33,466 nucleotides of DNA from a virus. A model generated the notes under the pieces. That model saw only the letters and a program-made list of their open reading frames with translations, was not told the origin of the DNA and ran no database searches. Below, in pieces: positions 23,380-32,644 of the stretch (positions within the stretch are counted from its first letter, which is position 1; each line of letters starts with the position of its first letter). The position numbers and the translations under genes were made by a program. The DNA lies in IMG/VR virus record IMGVR_UViG_3300025424_000026, positions 1-33,466 of that record; one strand, 5' to 3'.

Positions 23380-25862
23380 CTGCTCCCATTCCACCGCGTT
23401 CAGTAAAAAACCCTGATCAATTGTCAATTGTGTTTCCAACACCACAAGAACAATTGGATCAATTTACCTCACGTCCAGTGACTTTGATGGATACTTTACC
23501 AACCAAAACAATTGATGCTACTAAAACAATAGATCCAACTAAAGTAAAATTGGCGACACCTATTGTTCCTGATGTTTCTGCGAATCCTGTAAAATCAAAC
23601 TCAATAAGTGATATTTTTACTAAATTGCGAATTCAACCAAACACGCTAAATGATTTGGCGAGCTATTCCTATCATTTGCGTTGGGTAATGACAAATGATT
23701 ATGATGCCTATAATCGAGTTGGATCCAATGCAAATGGAATTATCCAGTTGGATAACACTATTGATCAAATTACAATTGCTGAATCAGGTGTGACAGCGGA
23801 ATTTAATATACGTGATTTTAGTCTAAATACAATTTGTGGACCCAATTTTCAAACAGCAAATATGCCCGCAACTACATGGACAATGAGTGTAACTGAAGCT
23901 TATGGCATGAGTTTGGTTGACAAATTATTGACCAGTTCAATTGAATTGAATGTAGTGAACCAAAATAGATGTCCCTATTTCATGGAAATTTGGTTTACGG
24001 GTTATGATGAACAGGGAAATATAACTGAAGACAAGTTGTATTATCATTTATATAGACTACTTATTTTAAGTATACAGGCCAAAGCTACCGAAGCAGGCAC
24101 CGCGTGGAATATTACGGGATCAATTGACAATGAATTTGCCAACAACAATCAGATAGCGACCAGCCCGGCCTTAATAGAGATTTCAGCGGGTACGTTTGGT
24201 GAATTTTTGAGTGAACTTACTAAAAAAATGACAGATCAAACTCGAACCGTTGATAATAATGATATTACCGCAGCGACCTACAAATTTGTTTGTCCTCCAG
24301 AAATAGCCAGTTGGAAACTAATTGGACCAGATCCCATTAAAGACTCACAGAGAAATGCTGATTGGGAATCCAGCACTATTGGTGGAAATAAGAAATTAAT
24401 CAAATTCAACAAAGGTATGGATGTTGGACAAATGATAAATTCTGCTGCCAGTTTGTGTCCAGATGCCAATGAATGGATTGTAGGCAGAACCAATACTACC
24501 AATAATTCAGCAGCAGGGCCCAGTTTGTTTGATAATGGATTGATAAAGATATTCCAGATTCACAGTCATGCTAAAATTATTGGATGGGATGCATATACCA
24601 GTGAATATGTTCGTGAATATACTTATACAGTTGTCCCTTATACGTCAACCAAAGCTTATATTGATCAGGGTACTAACACCAAATTGAATAATAAAACAAT
24701 ACAGCAAAACAAAGTTGATACACTAAATCAATTAAATAGAGTTGCCAAAGGTTATCAGTATCAATATACTGGACAAAATACTGAAATAATACATTTTGAT
24801 ATTGATATAGACAATGTTTGGGTAATTGCTCTGCAACAGTTTGATGGCAATAATTCCTATAGTCAAAAAACACACGGACCACTAGCTGCTCAAAAATCAA
24901 CTGGTTTCATCGAGGGACGAGGGTATCATACTCGAGGAGGTAATGCTCTTAGAGTTAAATCAGCACAGTTGCAGTCACAACTTGATGCAGATCAAGCTGC
25001 TAGAGCCAAATCAACAAATACAAAACAGCAGGATCAATTAGCAGAAAAAATAACAGCCGATCAAAAAGCAATTGATGCAAATTCAGCAGATTTAGCGAAT
25101 CAACAGGTTGCAGAACATAATCGCAGTATTTTCCTATTTGGTGATTTAAAAAATAATCCTGACAAACTCAAAGATACACTTGCATTATCTGCACAAGATC
25201 AAGCTAAATTACGAGCGGCCTATACACAAGTAAATAAACCCACCGATACTATAAGAACAGTTAAATTTGCTGAAGATCAAGAATTGTTTGGTGAGTCAGA
25301 TACAACTCGGTTATCTTGGCAAGTTTCTACTGTGGCAAAAAAAGAACCCAGTTTTCAAAATGCTGACCGAAATAGTGATGCCAGTAAAAATCAACAAGCA
25401 GCCGATAACAACAATTTGACCATGCCGCTTGGCAGAGGGTTGTTTGGTACTATATTAGGAAATATACAGGATCCCACAACTTTCCTGCAAATAGATTTAG
25501 AAATACGTGGAGATCCCTATTGGTTGGGTCCCAGTAATATTGACATAGATAAAATGGTAAAAGATGCCAGTGGTGCAATTGACAAGAGTAAATATGATGC
25601 TAATTCAAATCAAGCTCAATATCTGTCTGGCGATGAAATGTTTATTTTAAATTTTAATATTGGTACAGTCCCTTCTGAAGAAACTGGTATAATGGATTTT
25701 GCTGCCGGATCAAGTACATCATTTAATGGATTATATAGAACAGTGCTGGTAGAACATCATTTTAAACAAGGACAGTTTACACAAAGGTTAACAGCATACA
25801 AAGATGTACATAGTCAACTAGTAGATCAATCACTTGCAAGCCAAGTTGTACAAGGAAGCTAA
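23376..25862 (+). CDS. Large baseplate hub protein, gp27/gpD-like (putative)
   Basis: 828 aa. Residues about 120-260 hold FNIRDFSLNTICGP and CPYFMEIWFTGYDEQGN, a hub-type beta domain. Residues 525-580 are a Gln/Ala coiled stretch. The C-terminal part has EIRGDPYWLGPSNI and GLYRTVLVEHHFKQGQFTQRL, a pattern seen in hub proteins of myoviruses. It lies directly before the gp5-like gene, as gp27 partners gp5. Start and stop overlap both neighbours by 1-4 nt. The length is about twice T4 gp27 (391 aa), so extra domains are likely. Assignment rests on position and motif. Confidence 0.6.
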   Translation: MTAPIPPRSVKNPDQLSIVFPTPQEQLDQFTSRPVTLMDTLPTKTIDATKTIDPTKVKLATPIVPDVSANPVKSNSISDIFTKLRIQPNTLNDLASYSYHLRWVMTNDYDAYNRVGSNANGIIQLDNTIDQITIAESGVTAEFNIRDFSLNTICGPNFQTANMPATTWTMSVTEAYGMSLVDKLLTSSIELNVVNQNRCPYFMEIWFTGYDEQGNITEDKLYYHLYRLLILSIQAKATEAGTAWNITGSIDNEFANNNQIATSPALIEISAGTFGEFLSELTKKMTDQTRTVDNNDITAATYKFVCPPEIASWKLIGPDPIKDSQRNADWESSTIGGNKKLIKFNKGMDVGQMINSAASLCPDANEWIVGRTNTTNNSAAGPSLFDNGLIKIFQIHSHAKIIGWDAYTSEYVREYTYTVVPYTSTKAYIDQGTNTKLNNKTIQQNKVDTLNQLNRVAKGYQYQYTGQNTEIIHFDIDIDNVWVIALQQFDGNNSYSQKTHGPLAAQKSTGFIEGRGYHTRGGNALRVKSAQLQSQLDADQAARAKSTNTKQQDQLAEKITADQKAIDANSADLANQQVAEHNRSIFLFGDLKNNPDKLKDTLALSAQDQAKLRAAYTQVNKPTDTIRTVKFAEDQELFGESDTTRLSWQVSTVAKKEPSFQNADRNSDASKNQQAADNNNLTMPLGRGLFGTILGNIQDPTTFLQIDLEIRGDPYWLGPSNIDIDKMVKDASGAIDKSKYDANSNQAQYLSGDEMFILNFNIGTVPSEETGIMDFAAGSSTSFNGLYRTVLVEHHFKQGQFTQRLTAYKDVHSQLVDQSLASQVVQGS

Positions 25863-28645
25863 TGTCAAATGTCTATAAAAGAACAGCTATATCAGGCCCT
25901 AGTTGGGATTTGCAACCAGATGGTCGAAATTCCAGTCTGGACAAGATTTATATTGGGTTCGTCAAGGATTCAAATGACTTACAAAGATTAGGACGTTTGC
26001 GAGTTTGGATCCCTGAGTTTGGTGCACGACAAGATGATGAAAGTAGTTGGATCACAGTAACTTATTGTGCTCCTTTCGCAGGAGCGACCAATTTGTATGA
26101 CAATGGTACAGGAACTTCTTGGGAAGACAGCCAAACAAGTTACGGCATGTGGTTTGTTCCTCCAGACATAGATAATGAAGTTGTGTGTGCATTCATTGCT
26201 GGTGATCCTGGCCGAGGGATTTGGTGGGGAGGACTCTATAACCAATACATGAACCATATGGTTCCGGGTATACCAGGAAATAATAGCAGTACAACATTGC
26301 CTGTTAGTGAATATAATAAACTAAATGAATCTATTGATCCCAATACAGTGGTCAGACCTCGTTATTCACCACTGGCTGATCAACTGGTATTACAAGGACT
26401 AGCAACTGATGCAACTCGAGGAACCAGTTCAAGTGGAGCTAGACGGTCTGATCCAGTAAATCAAGTCAGTGGCATATTGACGCCTGGTGGAAGCCAACTG
26501 GTATTTGATGATAATGCTGCCAACAGTTTTATCAGGATTAGAACTCGCCAGGGCGCACAAATAGTCATCAATGATACTATTGGTAGTGTTTATGTTGCTA
26601 GCCGAGATGGTTTAAATTGGATTGAATTAAGTGGTGATGGATTTTTAGATATTTATTCTGAAAACGATATTAGTCTGCGTACACAAGGAAATATGAATTT
26701 TAGAGCAGATGCTAATATTTATTTTGATGCAGGCAGCAGTATTTATATGAAAGCTCGTGGTGAAGCACGTGAATTTAACCCTACTATATTTCTAGATGTA
26801 ACCGATGCAGCAAACAATATTATTGGTCAACCAGCATATACTTACCAAGGGAATTATCAAATAAGTGGACAAACCCTATCAACCAATACTGTAATACCGC
26901 CTGTTGTTCCTGACCAACAATTTCCCGCAACGCCTAATACTGCTATACAATCGTCTAATGTAGCTGTTAAAATGTCAACTACCAACACCACTATAGTTGG
27001 TGATGGAATTGCAGCGGGGCTAGCAAAAATATTTGGTAATCAGAATATAACAACTCCAGGTATTACTACTGCCAGTGTGATATCAGATTTATCAAAAGCG
27101 ACGATTTCCAACCCCTATGTAATTATATCAACTGGATCAAATGATGATTGGAGAGTAGTTAATACCGTAACTCCCTATCAAACTGTTAGGGCAGCGGTTC
27201 CTGTGGGTGTTAAAGTAGTCTGGGTCGCACCAGCCAATAACAGAGTTGCCGCAGCATTTCAAAAACAAATTGCTGCTCAACACGGAGACACAGTTGTTGA
27301 TTTGTATAAAAATCCCTTTATACCACTGGATTCAACTGACGTATTTCCAAAAAACTATGCAGATGTCATAAACCAAATAACTGGTAGTCCCGTGTTACCT
27401 GGTACCAGTGATCCCACTGTGGCAAACAGTTCATCAGCCACTGTGCCAGGTGCAATTGCCGGCGGCGTCACATTAACAAACGGCCAATACATACAATTTA
27501 AAAAAGATGTGGGAACTTCATATAACGGTCCCATATTTTTAGTTGAAGGTGTGGGAACGTCTATTAAATTGGTTGATACAGGAACCTCTGACGATATTGG
27601 TAATATTAAGATGGAAGCTGCTGCTGATATTCATCAACTTGCGCATGAAAATTTATATCAAAAATCAATTAGTGACACTCATAGAATTGCAGGCGGAGCA
27701 ACTTATGACACTGCAATAGGTGATCATCAAACTTTGAGTGGTGGTGAAATTGCAGTACAAGCGCTTGGTGGTGCTAGTATTCGCGCCGGACATGATATTT
27801 TATTGAGTGGTGCTAAAGTGCATGCAAATGGTCCCTTGGCAGCAGTTGCTAAACAAGCAGAACAAGCAGACCAAATATTAGACAATGTTTTGACTGATGT
27901 TACCTATGATTCACAAAGTCAAACATATAAAGATCGACAAACGTCAGTTGCTAGAATGCCTACTCATGAACCCTATTTTGAACATCTGCAGGTTGGGCAA
28001 ACCGGAGGAGTGCCAGCAAACGGACGAGGTGCAGCGTTTGCCGGTACAAACAAAAATTTACCACCGCTAGCAATTATTACTGGTCCCCATTTGGCTTGGG
28101 GTTCCAAAGTCAACAGTTATGACAAAGGTGGCGCAACATTTAGAGGTAAAGTATGGGACATGGCGAGCAAATTGGGTTTGCCTCCAGCTGATACCCTAGC
28201 TCCAAATTACAGTGGTGCAGATTGGTTGATGGCAGTCATGCATTTGGAATCGGCCGGGACATTTAGTCCTAAGGTAAAGTGTGGAGTAAGTAGTGCAACT
28301 GGTTTAATTCAATTTATGGCAGCAACGGCAGTCAGTATGGGAACTACTACGGCAGCACTTAGTCAAATGACGCCCGAAACACAATTAGATTGGGTCTATA
28401 AATATTTAAGTGTTTATTCTGGAAAATATCAAAGCCTAACCGACCTCTATTTGTCAGTGTTATGGCCTAAAGCAATTGGCAAAGCAGACAATTATATTTT
28501 ATGGAATTCAACTGAAGCCGCTTATAGAGCAAATCATGGATTTGATACTGGTCGCAAAGGTTATGTGTCTAAATCAGATATTACCGTGTCTATATCAAAA
28601 CATTTGATTGATGGGTTACGAGAAGGCAATATATGGAAAGCATAA
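25862..28645 (+). CDS. 5: gp5-like spike/hub protein with degenerate SGNH domain and C-terminal lytic transglycosylase
   Basis: 927 aa. Residues 28-135 are the gp5 OB-fold (NDLQRLGRLRVWIPEFG, then FIAGDPGRGIWWGG). Residues 220-300 and 540-660 are short beta repeats typical of the spike needle. Residues 368-505 match an SGNH hydrolase (VGDGIAAGL, STGSNDD, VVWVAPANN), but the catalytic Ser is Gly382 and the usual His of the DxxH block is Phe495 (D493-V-F-P). Residues 765-920 form an SLT/lysozyme-like domain with Glu796 (HLESAGTFSP) and SATGLIQFM. T4 gp5 carries its lysozyme in the middle; here a different muramidase-type domain is at the end. It would puncture the wall during injection. Confidence 0.82.
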   Translation: MSNVYKRTAISGPSWDLQPDGRNSSLDKIYIGFVKDSNDLQRLGRLRVWIPEFGARQDDESSWITVTYCAPFAGATNLYDNGTGTSWEDSQTSYGMWFVPPDIDNEVVCAFIAGDPGRGIWWGGLYNQYMNHMVPGIPGNNSSTTLPVSEYNKLNESIDPNTVVRPRYSPLADQLVLQGLATDATRGTSSSGARRSDPVNQVSGILTPGGSQLVFDDNAANSFIRIRTRQGAQIVINDTIGSVYVASRDGLNWIELSGDGFLDIYSENDISLRTQGNMNFRADANIYFDAGSSIYMKARGEAREFNPTIFLDVTDAANNIIGQPAYTYQGNYQISGQTLSTNTVIPPVVPDQQFPATPNTAIQSSNVAVKMSTTNTTIVGDGIAAGLAKIFGNQNITTPGITTASVISDLSKATISNPYVIISTGSNDDWRVVNTVTPYQTVRAAVPVGVKVVWVAPANNRVAAAFQKQIAAQHGDTVVDLYKNPFIPLDSTDVFPKNYADVINQITGSPVLPGTSDPTVANSSSATVPGAIAGGVTLTNGQYIQFKKDVGTSYNGPIFLVEGVGTSIKLVDTGTSDDIGNIKMEAAADIHQLAHENLYQKSISDTHRIAGGATYDTAIGDHQTLSGGEIAVQALGGASIRAGHDILLSGAKVHANGPLAAVAKQAEQADQILDNVLTDVTYDSQSQTYKDRQTSVARMPTHEPYFEHLQVGQTGGVPANGRGAAFAGTNKNLPPLAIITGPHLAWGSKVNSYDKGGATFRGKVWDMASKLGLPPADTLAPNYSGADWLMAVMHLESAGTFSPKVKCGVSSATGLIQFMAATAVSMGTTTAALSQMTPETQLDWVYKYLSVYSGKYQSLTDLYLSVLWPKAIGKADNYILWNSTEAAYRANHGFDTGRKGYVSKSDITVSISKHLIDGLREGNIWKA

Positions 28646-29548
28646 ATGGCAATTGATAGAGTTCAACAAGATACAAGTCCCAGTTTGGGAGGAAGCTTAT
28701 CAGCAAATGGGAAAAATATCAGTGGAGTAGGAGATCTTTCTTCCAATACTGTATCCAGTCCACTAAGCAAAGATGTTTTTATTAATAATCGAGCAGCAGT
28801 TATAGCTGGACAACCAAGTGCAAGCCCAAGTACAGCAGGTGGCTCGGCTGCATTGGTTCCAGTTACTGATGAACCAACTCAAATTGCTGCACATACATAT
28901 GCTCAGAATGGGGTAGTATTTTATGATAACACCCCACAAGGCATTAAATTAGCTTTGGCTCATCAACAAGCATTGTTAGGATCACGAGGTGCGGCACTGC
29001 ATGAACCAGTTGGGCCAGCTAAACCACTAACACCCGCAACCAATTGCAAAAATTTTCACACACCATTGACTGATGCAGATTATAACACGCCAGTGAGCAA
29101 ATATTTCCGACTTATAGATTCAGCTGCTCATGGTCAGAGATTAGAACCAAGTCGAGGATTGACGACCAGTGAATTAGCATGTCGTTGGCAAAATTTATGC
29201 ACTGATGTATTGGACCACATCAAAGCTAGATACAACTTCAACATCCACAGTGGATTTCGTTCAGTCGCTTATAATATGGCAGTGGCTCACACAGGAGACC
29301 ATTCAGACCACAGTGTTGCATCAGCAGCAGATATTTCCATGGAAAATAATCAGGTCAATATAGAAATGTTTAAATGGATTGCTAAGAGTGGATTGCCATT
29401 TACACAATTGATACTTTATGAAAATGGCCTTTTTCTCCATGTTGCAAAAGGAGCACAACAGTCAGATTCAAATAGAATATTGTATTCAGCAACAGGTGAT
29501 GCACCTTATCTGAATACAACGACTATGCCACCACAATTTCGTCCATAA
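28646..29548 (+). CDS. Spike-associated M15 peptidase (D-Ala-D-Ala type) with structural N-terminus
   Basis: 300 aa. The N-terminus SPSLGGSLSANGKNISGVG is a common phage fibre or spike linker, and SKDVFINNRAAVIAGQP resembles part of a PAAR tip. Residues about 185-285 form an M15 zinc peptidase: SGFRS, then SDHSVASAADIS with zinc-binding His and Asp, then LFLHVAKG with the last His. Such enzymes cut peptide bridges of peptidoglycan. Placed directly after the gp5-like gene (no gap), it pairs a peptidase with the transglycosylase upstream. It could instead be an endolysin; the structural N-terminus argues for a virion protein. Confidence 0.72.
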   Translation: MAIDRVQQDTSPSLGGSLSANGKNISGVGDLSSNTVSSPLSKDVFINNRAAVIAGQPSASPSTAGGSAALVPVTDEPTQIAAHTYAQNGVVFYDNTPQGIKLALAHQQALLGSRGAALHEPVGPAKPLTPATNCKNFHTPLTDADYNTPVSKYFRLIDSAAHGQRLEPSRGLTTSELACRWQNLCTDVLDHIKARYNFNIHSGFRSVAYNMAVAHTGDHSDHSVASAADISMENNQVNIEMFKWIAKSGLPFTQLILYENGLFLHVAKGAQQSDSNRILYSATGDAPYLNTTTMPPQFRP

Positions 29549-29557
29549 ATCAATTTA

Positions 29558-32125
29558 TCAACCAGTCGACTGGTCTTGCACTCTGTATTTCCGTTGTTCT
29601 GTCAATAAATATTTGAAAAACTTGGTGCGTTTCAAAGCCTTAAATGCTAAATTCCATGGCGTATATTCAACACCTTTAGATTTATCTAATACTGTGGCTC
29701 TAAGTGAAAGTATCTGTTTGTAAGCTTTGACTGCATTATTCACCGCCTTGCGTTTATCACCAGTTTTAGTTAGCATATAATCATATGCATTCTGTAATTT
29801 GGTGTAAAATTCAGTAAAGTGTTTTTTTATTTCAGGCATATCGACATCTGATTTATGTGGTGGATTAGGGATACTCTCCCATTTGCCATGCATTATAGAA
29901 TAAACTGCATCTGAAGAATGTTTTTCATTCCACTGCCGAATGAAAAATTCAACAGGATGCCCGGCAACATTATAGTGATTTTCTTTAGTAAACGCAATCC
30001 GTTTGTTATCCAGTTCTTTAGCAATGCTTGAATTTTCAGGAGGCAATTTGTCAACTAAAATATGAATGTCTACATCTGAATCTTTATGATAAATGTAATT
30101 GGCCATAGAACCTTTGAATTGAATATCATGCACTCTAAACTTATTAATTTCCATTGCAGCAATAAATGTATTAGTCCATTTCACCAAATCATTATGTACG
30201 TTCGGTAATAAATGATTGTCTTTATCCCATATTGCGGGATGTAAATGTTCGTTATATGGATATAGATCTGTCAAAAACTTGTCTACCCATCCAAGTGGTT
30301 TTGCTTTTACTTCTTCTTCAGAATTGAATTCATTCAGTTGCGGTTTGTTCCACTTGTCAGTGGTGTTGATAGGGATTCTCAAGTTTAACTCTTTAATTTT
30401 ATCAATTGCATTCGCTCCAGCAAATGTATTTTCATTAATGGTTTTTATGATTTGGTCTCTGCTTATACCAGCTTTGAACATGTCATTAATATCTTTTAAA
30501 TTTTCAATTGACATCGTTTGGTTATTTACGGTTATTGACTTTGGCCAAATGCATACTTTATAATTTTCTCGTATAGCTTGTAATAACTTTTCAAGTGTAC
30601 TTTTTTTATCTGGTTCATTATCATAGACTATAACTAATTGTGATTGGCGTATATTTTTTGATTGCATAATAGCAGGCAAGTCACTAGTGATACTTTCCCC
30701 GCCGCCCATTGCAATAGCCCGGCCTTTCAGAATCATTGAATCAAATTCCCCTTCCAGTACATAAATGGTCTTGGACAAATCAACGTCATCCAAACCAAAC
30801 GCCTTGACAGCTTTGGTGGTATTATCTTTTTTGTTAATTGAAACAGTTTTATTAGTGAAATTTAATGGTATTTCTACATATTTGATACCATCTGGTCGTT
30901 TAAGTTTATCATCATTTAAATCCAAGTTCCTACATTTCAAATGAGTAACAATTGAATTTTCTCCAAACATGCCCTTTTCTTTTGATATAGTGGGTATAAT
31001 AATAAATGCGCCATTTCTAGGTAGTCGTTTTCTACCTCCCATATATTCCGGTAAATTTTCATTTACCCAATCATTTATATGATCTACATAGAAGCATAAA
31101 TTAAATGCATTTTTAGGCAATCTTCTAGTAGAAAGATATTTGACTGCTGGGTGATTGGGATTTGTGTCTTTTAATTGCTGTAAGCTTGGCGCTAACTTGC
31201 GTAGTTTACTTAACGTAAGTACTGGTGGCTTCGATACATTGATAAATTCATTCAATGATGAATTCGCTACAATTTGTTGAGTAATTTCAGAACAAAATCC
31301 TCGGTTTTCTGCGACTTGCTTCATGGTAATTAAACTTTCTATTTTTCTGTTAATTTTTCGGATTGCAGATAATAAATCTATTTCTTCATAGCCATTTTCC
31401 CAATCCAATATGACTTCAATAGGCATTGTAGATGTTTTTCCCAAGCCTTTTAAAATTTTTATTAATGATCGTAATGCAGGACGTTTATATTCATATAATT
31501 CAACCGCTATCGTTTCATTTGTTTCAACTGCGACTCGGATACACCCAATGCTCAATAAAAATCCATTGATGTCTTTATCATAAGCAATGATTAAATTATG
31601 CTTCTTGATTAATTCTCGCCCAATATCTTGATGTTTTTCGAAAGGTACTGGTTCTATTTCACCAGTCATCATTATCCAATATCCATATTCAGTGGTTGGA
31701 ATAGAATCAGCTTCTAATATTGGTTGGTAATGTGTATTTGATGTTGGTTTTTTATTATGTTGTAGAAACTCAGTTAATATGTGTATTGCGTCTTCACAAT
31801 CAGTTTTAAATGTAAATTCATTTTCCATATGTATGGTAACATGCTTGGGTAAGTTGGTTTTTATCAAGTCAATTAATTTTTTGATTGCACGATCATTTTT
31901 AATTCTTAATACTGCTATGAGTCTTCGATTTTCTATGCTATAATCAAATTTAATGAATCCCATATTCAATGCAGAATCAGATCCATGTTCAAAATCAAAA
32001 ATTTTTTTAGCAGCTTCATCATGTGATGAGTTTCCCAGATGATATAGATTACCGAGATTATCTATCCACCCACCCGGGTGAGTCAATAACTCTGTTGTCA
32101 CATATTCAAATAATTCACGCGTCAT
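29558..32125 (-). CDS. Toprim (primase-like) and nucleotidyltransferase fusion
   Basis: 855 aa. Residues 1-130 and 145-260 look like two diverged copies of one module (G-Y/W-hydrophobic opening, then an A--LI-IK helix), joined by ILEA, a possible gp21-type site. Residues 305-450 resemble the front half of a DnaG-like catalytic core. Residues 452-550 are Toprim: VLEGEFDS (E458, E460), VYDNEPD (D502) and KDINDMFKAG. Residues 660-800 are a nucleotidyltransferase: KGSMANYIYHKDSDVDIHI with G672-S673 and D684/D686. No zinc-binding domain is seen. A late octamer 4 nt before the ATG implies late expression, odd for a primase. Convergent with the M15 gene, 9 bp apart; a 14-bp palindrome lies at 29561-29574 within its last codons. 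Confidence 0.65.
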   Translation of the reverse strand: MTRELFEYVTTELLTHPGGWIDNLGNLYHLGNSSHDEAAKKIFDFEHGSDSALNMGFIKFDYSIENRRLIAVLRIKNDRAIKKLIDLIKTNLPKHVTIHMENEFTFKTDCEDAIHILTEFLQHNKKPTSNTHYQPILEADSIPTTEYGYWIMMTGEIEPVPFEKHQDIGRELIKKHNLIIAYDKDINGFLLSIGCIRVAVETNETIAVELYEYKRPALRSLIKILKGLGKTSTMPIEVILDWENGYEEIDLLSAIRKINRKIESLITMKQVAENRGFCSEITQQIVANSSLNEFINVSKPPVLTLSKLRKLAPSLQQLKDTNPNHPAVKYLSTRRLPKNAFNLCFYVDHINDWVNENLPEYMGGRKRLPRNGAFIIIPTISKEKGMFGENSIVTHLKCRNLDLNDDKLKRPDGIKYVEIPLNFTNKTVSINKKDNTTKAVKAFGLDDVDLSKTIYVLEGEFDSMILKGRAIAMGGGESITSDLPAIMQSKNIRQSQLVIVYDNEPDKKSTLEKLLQAIRENYKVCIWPKSITVNNQTMSIENLKDINDMFKAGISRDQIIKTINENTFAGANAIDKIKELNLRIPINTTDKWNKPQLNEFNSEEEVKAKPLGWVDKFLTDLYPYNEHLHPAIWDKDNHLLPNVHNDLVKWTNTFIAAMEINKFRVHDIQFKGSMANYIYHKDSDVDIHILVDKLPPENSSIAKELDNKRIAFTKENHYNVAGHPVEFFIRQWNEKHSSDAVYSIMHGKWESIPNPPHKSDVDMPEIKKHFTEFYTKLQNAYDYMLTKTGDKRKAVNNAVKAYKQILSLRATVLDKSKGVEYTPWNLAFKALKRTKFFKYLLTEQRKYRVQDQSTG

Positions 32126-32129
32126 ACTT

Positions 32130-32137
32130 TATTTATT
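32130..32137 (-). promoter_or_regulatory. Late-promoter-like octamer AATAAATA, 4 nt before the ATG
   Basis: Minus strand: CAATAAATA, AAGT, ATG (32125). No Shine-Dalgarno sequence. The IS element begins within about 45 bp upstream, so only this core element of the original control region may remain. Confidence 0.5.
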
Positions 32138-32180
32138 GGTTTGAACCAATATATATATATTAGCACCGCGCGTAGGCCTG

Positions 32181-32206
32181 TTGTATCTTCAGATCAACAG
32201 ATACAA
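32181..32206. repeat. Left-end hairpin of the IS605-type element
   Basis: A perfect inverted repeat, TTGTATCT (32181-32188) and AGATACAA (32199-32206), with a 10-nt loop. Y1 transposases recognise such subterminal hairpins as single-stranded DNA. It begins 5 nt after the tnpA stop, so it could also help end that transcript. Confidence 0.7.
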
Positions 32207-32211
32207 GCGCG

Positions 32212-32607
32212 TTATTTCCCTTGCTGAACAATATAATGTTCAATAACTGATTTGTCAACTACTCCAACAGAACTAATAAAACTACTTCTATTCCAAAAAG
32301 TGCGTCGTTTCCAAAAATGCTGAGCTAATTCAAATTCATAATTATTCCATAACTCATAAGCAGTTTTCTGTTTAATTACTCGTACTATTTGACTTGGACT
32401 AATATCCGGTCTGGCAAATACTAATAAATGAATGTGATCCTGTTCCGATTCCATTTTATCTACTTGAAATTTATGATTATTTGATAAATCAAGAATCGTT
32501 TGCTTGATAAATGAATCATATTGATGCATTAACTTCTTCCTGTATTTTACGGTTAATATTATATGGTAATATAATGAATAAACCGAATTTGCTGTTTTTT
32601 GATACAT
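32212..32607 (-). CDS. tnpA: Y1 (HUH) transposase TnpA
   Basis: 131 aa, a normal length for the family. The HUH motif is DHIHLLV near residue 57-63; the catalytic Tyr is in IEHYIVQQ near residue 124. LYYHIILTVKYRKK at the N-terminus is the family's first strand. It cuts and joins single-stranded ends at hairpins. AGG lies about 9 nt before the ATG. All key residues seem intact. Confidence 0.92.
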   Translation of the reverse strand: MYQKTANSVYSLYYHIILTVKYRKKLMHQYDSFIKQTILDLSNNHKFQVDKMESEQDHIHLLVFARPDISPSQIVRVIKQKTAYELWNNYEFELAQHFWKRRTFWNRSSFISSVGVVDKSVIEHYIVQQGK

Positions 32608-32644
32608 ATTAGTGCCTAATTAAATTTCTTTGCTAAATATATTT

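Noticed and set aside
28397-28404. TATAAATA on the plus strand
   Set aside because: It lies inside the gp5-like gene and encodes Tyr-Lys-Tyr, with no start codon nearby. Chance copies of this AT-rich octamer are expected.
29561-29574. 14-bp palindrome ACCAGTCGACTGGT between convergent genes
   Set aside because: Considered as a terminator, but the palindrome leaves no proper loop, no T-run follows, and it is part of the last codons of the Toprim-NTase gene.
29604-29611. AATAAATA on the plus strand
   Set aside because: It lies inside the Toprim-NTase gene, antisense, with no gene start downstream.
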